Shown here one piece after another: positions 42,931 to 50,958 of a stretch of DNA of 64,000 nucleotides. Made by a program: the position numbers and the translations under genes. The notes under the pieces were generated by a model. That model ran no database searches. It had not been told where the DNA came from and worked only from the letters and a program-made list of their open reading frames with translations. The DNA is from Shewanella halotolerans (GTDB lineage Bacteria > Pseudomonadota > Gammaproteobacteria > Enterobacterales > Shewanellaceae), in NCBI RefSeq assembly GCF_019457535.1, contig NZ_CP080417.1, positions 1 through 64,000 of the forward strand. Direction: 5' to 3'. The stretch's first letter is position 1, and each line of letters opens with the position of its first letter.

Positions 42931-44991
42931 TTAGGCGAGTCCCAGCAGGCCGAGGAAGAAGGCGTACTCTTCGGCCGTGTCCTCAAAGTGGCGATAGCGA
43001 CCGCTCTTGCCGCCATGGCCCGCCTCCATGTCGATATGAAACAGCAACAGATGATCGTCTTGTTTATATTCTCTAAGTTTCGCCACCCACTTGGCGGGCT
43101 CGAAATATTGCACCTGAGAGTCGTGCAGGCCTGTGGTGACCAGCAGGTGCGGGTAGGCCTGGCGACAGATGTTGTCATAGGGGGAATAGCTCAGCATGTA
43201 GTGGTAAGCCTCGGCCTGATTCGGGTTACCCCACTCATCATACTCGTTGGTGGTCAGGGGCAGCGACTCGTCGAGCATGGTGGTGACGATATCGACGAAG
43301 GGCACGTGGGCCGCCACAGCCAGATAATGCTGCGGCGCCTGATTGATCACCGCGCCCATCAGGAGGCCACCGGCGCTGCCGCCACTGGCAACCACCTTAT
43401 CCCGGGCGCAGTAGCCTAGCTCCACCAGGGCGAGGGTGACGTCGATAAAGTCGTTGAAGCTGTTTTGCTTGTGCATCAGGCGGCCGGCGTCGTACCAGGG
43501 ACGCCCCAGCATCTCGCCCCCCCGCACGTGGGCGACCGCATAGACTACGCCGCGATCCAACAGGCTGAGGATGGCGCTGTCGAAGTCAGGTTCTATGGTG
43601 TAGCCGTAGGCGCCATAGCCATATTGATACAAGGGTTTGCTGCCGTCCTGGCGGAACTTGTCCTTGCGATACACCAGGGTCACGGGCACCTTGGCGCCGT
43701 CTCTGGCGTCGATGAAGAGCCGCTCTGTCTGGTAGTGTTGGCTATCGAAGCCGCCGAGTACCCGCTCCTGTTTCAGCAGGCGTCTCGGGCTGGCCTGGGT
43801 GAGATCCACCAGGTAGATGGACTCGGGCGTCGATGGGCTGGCGTAGTAGATGCGCAGATGATGGCTATCTTGAGTCGGGTTAACATCCAGACCCACCACG
43901 TAGGCGGCATCGTCGAAGTCGAGTTCATATTCCGTGGCGCCGTTGAGGGGCATGATGCGGATCTGGCTCAGCCCCTGCTGGCGATACTGCACCACAAGAT
44001 AGTCTTTTAACACCAGCAGATCTTCCAGGCGGCGCGACTCATCTGCGGGGATGACTTCCTGCCAGCTGCGCTTATCGGCGAAGCTCGACTCTACTGCCTT
44101 CATCAGACGGAAGTTTACCGCCTGCCAGTTGGTGAGTATGTAATACTCCTCACCGCGCTTAGCTACCGAGTATTCGTGTCCCGGCTCCCGTGGAAGCAGT
44201 GGCGTAAAGCATGCCTCTGGTTGGTTGGCATCTAAGGTGGACACCTCGCTGGTGAGCGCACTCTCGTGGGTGAGCAGGATGCGGGACTCATCCAGGCTCT
44301 TGCCGATCGACAGGTAGAAGCTATCGTCCGCCTCCTGATACACCAGGCGGTCATTGGCCTGGGGCTCACCCAAGCGGTGGCAATAGACGCGGTCGCCCAG
44401 CAGGGTTTGAGGATCCTTGGCGATATAGAAGAGATGCAGGTTATCCTTGGCCCAGACGATCTCGCCATCCGTGTCGCTAAGGCTGTCGCTGAGCCATTCA
44501 CCCGTGTCCAGGCGCTTGATGCTGATGCGATAGAGGCGCCGACTCAGGGTATCTTCGCTGATGGCCAGCAGCGTCTCGTCCGGGCTGACGCTCAGCCCGC
44601 CCATGCTATAAAACTCCTTACCCTGGGCGCGCTCGTTGGCATCGAGCAATAGCTGCTCCTCGTCCTCCAGTTCGTGTTTGCGGCCAAACAGCGGGTACTC
44701 CTGCTCTCCCTGATAGCGCTTGTAGTACCAGTGTTGGTGCCAGCGATAGGGGACACTCGACTCATCCTTGTCGATTCGACCGATAAGCTCCTGAAACAGC
44801 TTCTGCTGTAGTGGTTCGAAGGGGGCAAAACAGGCCTTGTGATAGGCGTTTTCTGCCTCCAGATGAGCCAGTACCTCGGGGGATTGGCGCTCATCATCTC
44901 TCAGCCAATGATAGTCATCGATACGCTCATTGCCGTGATGTTCGAGAGGGTGGGCTTGTTTGCGTGCGACTGGGGGCGTTATCCCTGACAT
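42931..44991 (-). CDS. ptrB: Oligopeptidase B (prolyl oligopeptidase family S9A)
   Basis: A cytoplasmic serine peptidase that cleaves short peptides after Arg or Lys. The 686 residues equal the E. coli PtrB length. The N-terminal propeller (about 70-400) gates an alpha/beta-hydrolase domain with the nucleophile in VVASGGSAGGLLMGAVIN near 530, the Asp region TGLHDSQVQYFEPAKW near 613 and the catalytic His in DMEAGHGGKSGRYRHFED near 650. The start MSGITPPVARKQAHPLEHHGNERIDDYHWLRDD fits the family. It is divergent from ribB and its riboswitch. Confidence 0.95.
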   Translation of the reverse strand: MSGITPPVARKQAHPLEHHGNERIDDYHWLRDDERQSPEVLAHLEAENAYHKACFAPFEPLQQKLFQELIGRIDKDESSVPYRWHQHWYYKRYQGEQEYPLFGRKHELEDEEQLLLDANERAQGKEFYSMGGLSVSPDETLLAISEDTLSRRLYRISIKRLDTGEWLSDSLSDTDGEIVWAKDNLHLFYIAKDPQTLLGDRVYCHRLGEPQANDRLVYQEADDSFYLSIGKSLDESRILLTHESALTSEVSTLDANQPEACFTPLLPREPGHEYSVAKRGEEYYILTNWQAVNFRLMKAVESSFADKRSWQEVIPADESRRLEDLLVLKDYLVVQYRQQGLSQIRIMPLNGATEYELDFDDAAYVVGLDVNPTQDSHHLRIYYASPSTPESIYLVDLTQASPRRLLKQERVLGGFDSQHYQTERLFIDARDGAKVPVTLVYRKDKFRQDGSKPLYQYGYGAYGYTIEPDFDSAILSLLDRGVVYAVAHVRGGEMLGRPWYDAGRLMHKQNSFNDFIDVTLALVELGYCARDKVVASGGSAGGLLMGAVINQAPQHYLAVAAHVPFVDIVTTMLDESLPLTTNEYDEWGNPNQAEAYHYMLSYSPYDNICRQAYPHLLVTTGLHDSQVQYFEPAKWVAKLREYKQDDHLLLFHIDMEAGHGGKSGRYRHFEDTAEEYAFFLGLLGLA

Positions 44992-45136
44992 TGGATTGAC
45001 CTTATTCTGAGCCGAAAGTGAGCGGGTACTGGAGCAAGAGCTTAGGTGATCTGGCTTATATTTGTCACCCCTAGCGCTTGTACTTTGATGGTTTTAGGGG
45101 CACCATAGCGGCGCTTTCCATCAAAGGAGAGTACAT

Positions 45137-45327
45137 TCTCAGGGCGGGGTGAGACTCCCCACCGGCGGTGATCATCCTATGGGATGTCAGCCCGCGAGCG
45201 CCTATTTGCATCTAGGTATTAGTTTGCAGCTAGGGTCAGCAGATCTGGTGAAGTGTGCAACAAGCCATCTATTCCAGAGCCGACGGTAATGAGCACCTAG
45301 TGCACTAAGTCCGGATGAAAGAGAATA
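45137..45327 (+). ncRNA. FMN riboswitch (RFN element)
   Basis: The conserved RFN blocks occur in order: AGGGCGGGGTGAGACTCCCC and ACCGGCGGT (45141-45169), GTCAGCCCGCGAGCG (45187-45201), GTCAGCAGATCTGGTGA (45236-45252), CCAGAGCCGACGGTAATG (45274-45292) and AGTCCGGATGAAAGAGAATA (45308-45328). The aptamer lies in the 508-base gap upstream of ribB and should reduce its expression when FMN is plentiful. Confidence 0.97.
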
Positions 45328-45333
45328 TAAGAT

Positions 45334-45378
45334 AGCGTGACCGCGAGAAGATGAGCCTAGCCTCACGCTTTTCTCGTG
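45334..45378 (+). promoter_or_regulatory. Riboswitch expression platform with mutually exclusive helices
   Basis: AGCGTGA (45334-45340) can pair with TCACGCT (45363-45369), and CGAGAA (45344-45349) can pair with TTCTCG (45371-45376). The two helices interleave, so they exclude each other. The first is followed by TTTCT. About 120 bases remain to the ribB ATG. Confidence 0.55.
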
Positions 45379-45499
45379 CCTGCATACCTCTTATTCGGCG
45401 AGCCTGGATATCTTTTTCAAAGAGACCCCAAGGCGCGTCATTTTCTGCATGCCCTGATTCTGGAAAAACCATTTTATTAGTCTTACTAAGGATTTAACC

Positions 45500-46153
45500 A
45501 TGAATCAGTCTCTACTTTCTCCCTTTGGCGATGCCATCACTCGTGTCGAAGCAGCCCTCACCGCGCTTAGAGCCGGTCAAGGTGTGTTGGTGGTCGACGA
45601 TGAAGATCGCGAAAACGAAGGGGACCTTATCTATAGCGCAGAACACCTGACCCAAGCGCAGATGGCACTGCTTATCCGCGAATGTAGCGGTATCGTCTGT
45701 CTCTGTCTCACCGACGAGCGGGTGAAGCAGCTGGAGCTACCGCCCATGGTGGAAGACAACTCCAGCCAATACGGCACCGCCTTTACCGTGAGTATCGAAG
45801 CTAAGGTGGGGGTAACCACAGGTGTGTCGGCGGCCGATCGCGTGACCACCATCAAGGCCGCCATCGCCGATGATGCCAAGCCTAGCGACCTGGCGCGTCC
45901 CGGCCATGTTTATCCGCTGCGCGCGCAGCCCGGCGGCGTGTTGACCCGTCGCGGCCATACCGAGGGCACCATAGATCTGATGAAGCTCGCGGGGCTTAAG
46001 CCGGCGGGCGTGCTGTGCGAAGTGACCAATGTCGACGGCACCATGGCGCGTTTGCCCGAGATCATCGCCTTCGGCGAGCAGCATCAGATGCCTGTGCTCA
46101 CCATCGAAGATATCGTCTGCTATCGCAAGTCATTACTGGAGAAGGCGAGCTAA
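45500..46153 (+). CDS. ribB: 3,4-dihydroxy-2-butanone 4-phosphate synthase
   Basis: RibB converts ribulose 5-phosphate to 3,4-dihydroxy-2-butanone 4-phosphate and formate, the four-carbon precursor of riboflavin. The 217 residues equal the E. coli length. The active site is seen in VVDDEDRENEGDLIYSAEHLT near 31, SGIVCLCLT near 62, TGVSAADRVTTI near 110, ARPGHVYPLRAQPGGVLTRRGHTEG near 130 and LCEVTNVDGTMAR near 172. There is no fused GTP cyclohydrolase II domain. AAGGA precedes the ATG. Control is by the upstream FMN riboswitch. Confidence 0.98.
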   Translation: MNQSLLSPFGDAITRVEAALTALRAGQGVLVVDDEDRENEGDLIYSAEHLTQAQMALLIRECSGIVCLCLTDERVKQLELPPMVEDNSSQYGTAFTVSIEAKVGVTTGVSAADRVTTIKAAIADDAKPSDLARPGHVYPLRAQPGGVLTRRGHTEGTIDLMKLAGLKPAGVLCEVTNVDGTMARLPEIIAFGEQHQMPVLTIEDIVCYRKSLLEKAS

Positions 46154-46535
46154 CCCAAATGCGTTAGCGCAAATCAGTTAACCTATACGAGTTAATTGAT
46201 TTGCCATATTAAACTAAATAATTAACCTTAAATTGGCTATTTGTTTAGTATAGTCCGACAAAAAGGCCGATCTCATCGGCCTTTCTTTGTGTCAACCCCT
46301 GTGCCTGCCTTAGTCATCTTGCGCCGAATGCCTTCCTGAAAAATCTTCTCGCCAATTTAAATGTTAATAAAAAATAAAGGCTTATCTAATAATTCACCAT
46401 GAAAGCGTTAATTTCGTGACCTAGATTAGACTTTGGTGAAATAGGTATGACGGCGGGGGTTAGGCTATGTTACTACTCTCAGACCCTAAATTCCTCGCGT
46501 CTGCTTTTGTGATAATCGAGCAAGGAGCGCTTAAG
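46154..46535. other. Intergenic region between ribB and the GGDEF-EAL gene
   Basis: This 382-base stretch holds the ribB terminator (46261-46288) and, after it, AT-rich DNA that should contain the promoter of the next gene. No convincing -35/-10 pair or small gene was found. Confidence 0.6.
46261..46288 (+). terminator. Terminator after ribB
   Basis: AAAGGCCGAT / ATCGGCCTTT with loop CTC is followed by CTTTG. Confidence 0.88.
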
Positions 46536-49500
46536 ATGTCATCTATGCTGAACCGGTATAGTCTGAGCCAGAAATTAATCTTGCTGGCGACTATCCCCAT
46601 GTTGCTGCTGCTGATCTTCGGCAGCTTGCGCATGCTCGACCTGATCGAGCGCCAGCAGACGGCCCAGCGCAATGCCCTAGGGGTGATGATCACAGAGCAG
46701 ACCCAGAAGCTCATCTTCGCCCTGCAGAATGAGCGCGGCCTGTCGGCCGGTTTTGTCGCCAGCCAGGGCAAGCGATTCGAGCGGCGGCTACAAACCCAGC
46801 GGCGTCAGACAGACAAGGTATTGCAGGAACTGCTGGATGCCCCCAATATCGCCAACCTACACCTCTCCCTCAGCGAGATAGACAGGCCCAGCGTCAACCT
46901 GCAACAAAGTGTCGACACTATTCATGCCCTGGGGGCTCGCCTCAAGCAGGTGCGCCGGGGGATTGATAGTCGCGGTGAAGGTAGCGGCTTCAACTTTTAC
47001 AGCGAGTTCACTCAGCACCTCTTGGTGCTCATCTCCCAGATCCAGTCCCAGGTGCAAAACACCCTGCTCGCCAAGGCCTACAACGACCTTATCCATATGC
47101 TCAAGCTACAGGAGTTGGCGGGCAAAGATCGTGACCTGCTCAATCGTCTGCTGGCCGCCGACAGCCTAGATCATCAGGCTTATCTCGCCCAATACTCGAT
47201 GCAGGATGACCTGCTGGACGCCTTTCACGAAATGCTCTCGACCACTTCACCCGCGGATCTTGCCCTGATCAAGGAGACCCTAGATAACGAGGCGACCCAG
47301 GAGCTGCTGCTGATGAAAGGGCGGGTGAAGGCGCAGGTGAATCTTATTCTGCTGGCCAATCGCCTCAGGGAGAGGCTGGGGTATGGCGGCTTGATCGATC
47401 ACTATCAGGATTACCTGCTCTCGGGTGAAGAGACCAACATCATACTGTTCGAAGAGGACTGCCTGGCCATACAGGGGCTGCTGCAACAGGCCCAGAAGCT
47501 GCCCCATGTGACCTCGCCACAGCGCGAGGCGCTGGCCCAGATAGATTATACCGTGGAGCAGTATCGTCAGGCGGTGGATGCCCAGCGTCAGCACAGGCTA
47601 TCCGGTCATGCCGGACCCTTGCCACAAGAGGAGCGCTCCATCATAGCCGATCAGGCCATGTTGGCGGCCCTGTCTCAGCTGCAACACCAACACCCAGCGG
47701 TGGCCAGCGAGGCCTGGTGGGGGCTGGCCACTGAGGCCCTGGGGCAGATGAATCAGGCGAGCCTGACCCTGAGCAATAACATAGCTAACTTGGTACAACG
47801 TCAGGGGCGTGAGGCGCTCAGTTTCCTGGTGTTAGGCATCATGGCGGCCATCTGTAACTTTCTGTTTTTGATTGTCTTGGGTCGCCTCATAGTCAATAAC
47901 CTGGTGACCCGTATCGGCACCATAGCCTCCTTGATGCAGCGCATGGCCCAGAATACTCAGCTGCAGCTGTCTGTGCCGGTGGATGGGCGAGACGAGGTGG
48001 CCAAGATGGCGATGGCCCTCAACGCCATGTTGAGCGAGCGGCAGGAGGCCAACCGTGAACTCTCCCTGGCATCGGCGGTGTTTGAATATTGCGCCGAAGG
48101 GATAGTGGTTACCGACAAGGACAACCTGATCGAGGCGGTAAACCCCGCCTTTACCCAGATCACTGGCTATACCCTGGAGGAGGTGAAGGGGCGCAGCCCG
48201 GCTATCCTCAATTCCCATCAGCAACCCCACCACTTCTATGAACAGATGTGGCAGTCGCTCAAGCAATACGGCAAGTGGCAGGGGGAGATCTGGAACAAGC
48301 GTAAGAACGGCCAGATCTATCCCGAATACCTGGCCATTACTGTGGTGAAGGATGACAAGGGGCGGGTGGTGCAACATATCGGCCTCTTCCTGGATATCAG
48401 TAACCGTAAGAAGTACGAGCAGGATATCTGGTACAAATCTAACTACGATGCCCTGACTAACCTGCCTAATCGTCAGCTCTATACCTCGCGCCTGTCGCAG
48501 ATGTTGCAACTGGCAGAGCAGCGTTGCTGCTCTGTGGCCGTGCTCTTTATCGATCTGGACAGGTTTAAATATATCAATGATATCTATGGTCATGCGGTAG
48601 GCGATGAGCTGTTGCAGGTGGCGGCCGCCAGGCTGGAAGCCCTGCTGGAACAACATGATTTCGTCGCCCGTCTCAGCGGCGATGAGTTTGTGGTGGTCAT
48701 GGGGCACACCAAGCATCAGGGTGAGATAGAGCAGCGGGCGCAGCAGATCTTGCAGCACCTGTCGTCGCCTTTCGGCATCAACCGCAACGAACTGTTGATC
48801 TCCGCCAGTGTCGGCATCAGCTGTTACCCCAGCAACGGCACCAGTGTCGAGGTACTGACCCGTAACGCTGAGACCGCCATGTATCAGGCGAAGCAAGATG
48901 GACGTAACTGCTTCGGCTACTTCTCTCCCGACATGAACAACAATATGCTGGCACGTATCACCCTGGAGCAGTCGCTGCGCAGCGCCGTGCTGCAACACGA
49001 GTTCTGTCTGCATTATCAGCCGATTGTCGATACCAGCAGTGGTGAAGGGGTCGCCCTGGAGGCCTTGCTGCGTTGGCGTCATCCTCAACGAGGTCTGGTG
49101 CCTCCGGATGAGTTTATCCCCATCGCCGAGGAGACCGGGCTTATCGAGCCTATCGGCGAGTGGGTGATCCAGCAGGCGCTGCGTGATCTGCGTCAGTGCC
49201 ATAGCCAGGGGATAATGATCAACATGGCGATTAACGTCTCTGGTCGTCAGCTGGCTCACGGCGATCCCAGCCATTTCGCCTGCATGCTCAACGGCTTGCT
49301 GCAGAAATATGATGTAGCGCCCCAATATGTCCACATAGAGATCACCGAATCGATTCTGATGGCCGACACCGAGCTGTCGCTTAAGGCGCTGACGGCGATT
49401 CGTCACCTAGGGGTGGAGATCTACCTGGATGATTTCGGCACAGGCTACTCCTCCCTCAGTTATTTGAAGCAGTTCCCCATCTCGGTGATCAAGATAGACA

Positions 49501-49751
49501 AGAGTTTCGTCGACAACATGTTGGAAGACAGGGCGGATGCCAACCTGATCAAGGCGATCATCACCATGGGGCAGAGCCTGGATATGCGCCTGGTGGCCGA
49601 AGGGGTGGAGAGCGAGCCGCAGCGCAGCTTCCTACAGGGATTAGGCTGTGACTTCGTGCAGGGCTATCTTGTGGCCAAGCCTATGCCGCTCAAGGAGCTG
49701 GAGCCCTTGCTGCGTCGTATCGTCAGGGAAAAACCGACCTCATTGCTTTGA
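46536..49751 (+). CDS. NIT-HAMP-PAS-GGDEF-EAL membrane signalling protein
   Basis: A 1071-residue cyclic-di-GMP enzyme. TM1 is about 10-35. A periplasmic NIT-type domain follows (about 45-290; FALQNERGLSAGFVASQGKRFERRLQTQRRQTD is its signature, known from nitrate/nitrite sensors). Then come TM2 at about 427-452, HAMP, PAS (509-625), GGDEF (635-800) and EAL (815-1060). The cyclase motif is SGDEF near 714 and the inhibitory RxxD is replaced by EQHD. The EAL half keeps EALLRW, INVSGRQL, EITES, DDFGTGYSS, KIDKSF and VAEGVES, so a phosphodiesterase is likely. ATG 46536 is set by AAGGAG; the frame is open from 46467. Confidence 0.93.
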   Translation: MSSMLNRYSLSQKLILLATIPMLLLLIFGSLRMLDLIERQQTAQRNALGVMITEQTQKLIFALQNERGLSAGFVASQGKRFERRLQTQRRQTDKVLQELLDAPNIANLHLSLSEIDRPSVNLQQSVDTIHALGARLKQVRRGIDSRGEGSGFNFYSEFTQHLLVLISQIQSQVQNTLLAKAYNDLIHMLKLQELAGKDRDLLNRLLAADSLDHQAYLAQYSMQDDLLDAFHEMLSTTSPADLALIKETLDNEATQELLLMKGRVKAQVNLILLANRLRERLGYGGLIDHYQDYLLSGEETNIILFEEDCLAIQGLLQQAQKLPHVTSPQREALAQIDYTVEQYRQAVDAQRQHRLSGHAGPLPQEERSIIADQAMLAALSQLQHQHPAVASEAWWGLATEALGQMNQASLTLSNNIANLVQRQGREALSFLVLGIMAAICNFLFLIVLGRLIVNNLVTRIGTIASLMQRMAQNTQLQLSVPVDGRDEVAKMAMALNAMLSERQEANRELSLASAVFEYCAEGIVVTDKDNLIEAVNPAFTQITGYTLEEVKGRSPAILNSHQQPHHFYEQMWQSLKQYGKWQGEIWNKRKNGQIYPEYLAITVVKDDKGRVVQHIGLFLDISNRKKYEQDIWYKSNYDALTNLPNRQLYTSRLSQMLQLAEQRCCSVAVLFIDLDRFKYINDIYGHAVGDELLQVAAARLEALLEQHDFVARLSGDEFVVVMGHTKHQGEIEQRAQQILQHLSSPFGINRNELLISASVGISCYPSNGTSVEVLTRNAETAMYQAKQDGRNCFGYFSPDMNNNMLARITLEQSLRSAVLQHEFCLHYQPIVDTSSGEGVALEALLRWRHPQRGLVPPDEFIPIAEETGLIEPIGEWVIQQALRDLRQCHSQGIMINMAINVSGRQLAHGDPSHFACMLNGLLQKYDVAPQYVHIEITESILMADTELSLKALTAIRHLGVEIYLDDFGTGYSSLSYLKQFPISVIKIDKSFVDNMLEDRADANLIKAIITMGQSLDMRLVAEGVESEPQRSFLQGLGCDFVQGYLVAKPMPLKELEPLLRRIVREKPTSLL

Positions 49752-49871
49752 CTGCTCAACTCAATCGCTGCCGATAGCCAGATTGCTTAAAAACGGTTTT
49801 AGGTATTGGGCTTGAGGCGAAGCTTGATAGGCGAGTGCCTTTGCAGAGCGTATTTACGGAACGCTTAGCGG

Positions 49872-49897
49872 AGAAAAGGCGGGGCGCCATGCCCCGC
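49872..49897 (-). terminator. Terminator after ferritin gene
   Basis: GCGGGGC / GCCCCGC with a 5-base loop is followed on the minus strand by CTTTTCT. It lies 8 bases beyond the ferritin stop. Confidence 0.8.
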
Positions 49898-49904
49898 ATC
49901 TGGC

Positions 49905-50429
49905 TTATTCGCCGACGGTCATCACGCTGGCAGACTCCTGCTGAGCCATCTGCGCCAGATCTTTATCGACGAAGAAGAGCGCCTTACCATCTTCGCCCAC
50001 CAGACGGATCTTATCGACGATAGACTTGAACAGCTTCTCCTCTTCGTGCTGCTCAGACACATACCATTGCAGGAAGTTGAAGGTCGAGTAGTCCTGATTG
50101 GTAAAGGCGGTGTGGGCCAGGGCGTTGATCTTGCTGGTGATCATCTGCTCGTGCTCATAGGTGTATTCGAACAGGGCCAGTAGCGAATCGAACTGTGATT
50201 GCGGCGCCTCGATTGCCCCCAGCAGCGGCATGCCGCCAGTTTCGCTCACATAGGTAAACAGACGATGCATGTGCTGCATCTCCTCTTCGGCGTGAGCACG
50301 CATAAATTTCGCGGCACCCTCAAAGCCTTTGTCTTCACACCAGGCGCTCATCTGTAGGTAGAGGTTAGAGGAGAAGAACTCCACATTAATTTGCGCGTTC
50401 AACTGATCTATCATCGTTTGTGCCAGCAT
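49905..50429 (-). CDS. ftnA: Non-haem ferritin
   Basis: FtnA stores iron in a 24-subunit shell with a ferroxidase centre. The 174-residue protein (E. coli FtnA 165) has NVEFFSSNLYLQMSAWCEDKGFEGAAKFMRAHAEEEMQHMHRLFTYV (about 15-61), which supplies the first Glu, the E-x-x-H pair and neighbours. YEHEQMITSKINALAHTAFTNQDYSTFNFLQWYVSEQHEEEKLFKSIVDKI supplies the remaining Glu and Gln. No haem-binding Met of bacterioferritin is evident. AAGGAAG precedes the ATG. A MITE-like element begins only 34 bases upstream of its start. Confidence 0.95.
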   Translation of the reverse strand: MLAQTMIDQLNAQINVEFFSSNLYLQMSAWCEDKGFEGAAKFMRAHAEEEMQHMHRLFTYVSETGGMPLLGAIEAPQSQFDSLLALFEYTYEHEQMITSKINALAHTAFTNQDYSTFNFLQWYVSEQHEEEKLFKSIVDKIRLVGEDGKALFFVDKDLAQMAQQESASVMTVGE

Positions 50430-50463
50430 AGTTACTTCCTTAAATTAAGTCATTTCTTGGTGC

Positions 50464-50731
50464 TAGGGCCTGTTCACCTTTCAGGTTTAATTTTTGTTCT
50501 ATCTAAACGCGTTTTGCTCGAGGCGAGAGCAATGAAGCATAGTTGCACTATGTAAATTGCGAACAACATAGGGCAGGGCGCGTTTAGATGAACCCTTTGG
50601 GCAGTGTTTGTAGGCCATTTCTACTGCGTTATCGCCTGTTTGTGTAGAACCACTACACGACTCAGGCTCTGCCTTGTATCAATCACCTTCAAACTGCTGC
50701 AAAAACAAACAGGAAAGGTCAATAGGCCCTA
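50464..50731. repeat. MITE-like repeat, 268 bp, nested inverted repeats
   Basis: The ends are imperfect inverted repeats: TAGGGCCTGTTCACCTTTC at the left and TAGGGCCTATTGACCTTTC as the inverse of the right, 21 of 25 matching over the first 25 bases. Inside is a perfect 11-base inverted pair ATCTAAACGCG (50501-50511) and CGCGTTTAGAT (50579-50589). There is no coding capacity. It fills about half of the 529-base gap between ftnA and the RND gene. Confidence 0.75.
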
Positions 50732-50792
50732 TTTATTGTGTTTAACCCCCCAGTGAATTGCAACCATCTTTACTTAACTCAATGTTTTTAAA

Positions 50793-50807
50793 TGCAAATA
50801 ATTATCG
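50793..50807. promoter_or_regulatory. Possible Fur box
   Basis: TGCAAATAATTATCG matches the 7-1-7 Fur pattern TGATAAT-N-ATTATCA at 11 of 14 informative positions. It lies beyond the MITE-like element seen from ftnA and 152 bases before the RND gene start. A CCCGGCCGGG palindrome (50922-50931) also lies between it and that gene. Confidence 0.35.
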
Positions 50808-50958
50808 TTAATGGCTTGGTGGGTTGTATCCATGCCTGCTTGTTACATTTGCTAACCAAATCAGACGGATTTATTAACATTTTGTCTCTAGGCTTTAGGG
50901 TCAAGAAACTAAGCTCATAACCCCGGCCGGGTCTGACGTGCCTGGGGCGGGACAATTG

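Noticed and set aside
47832..49406. 524-codon open frame on the minus strand opposite the GGDEF-EAL gene
   Set aside because: The opposite strand encodes complete PAS, GGDEF and EAL motifs; the antisense product has no recognisable domain.
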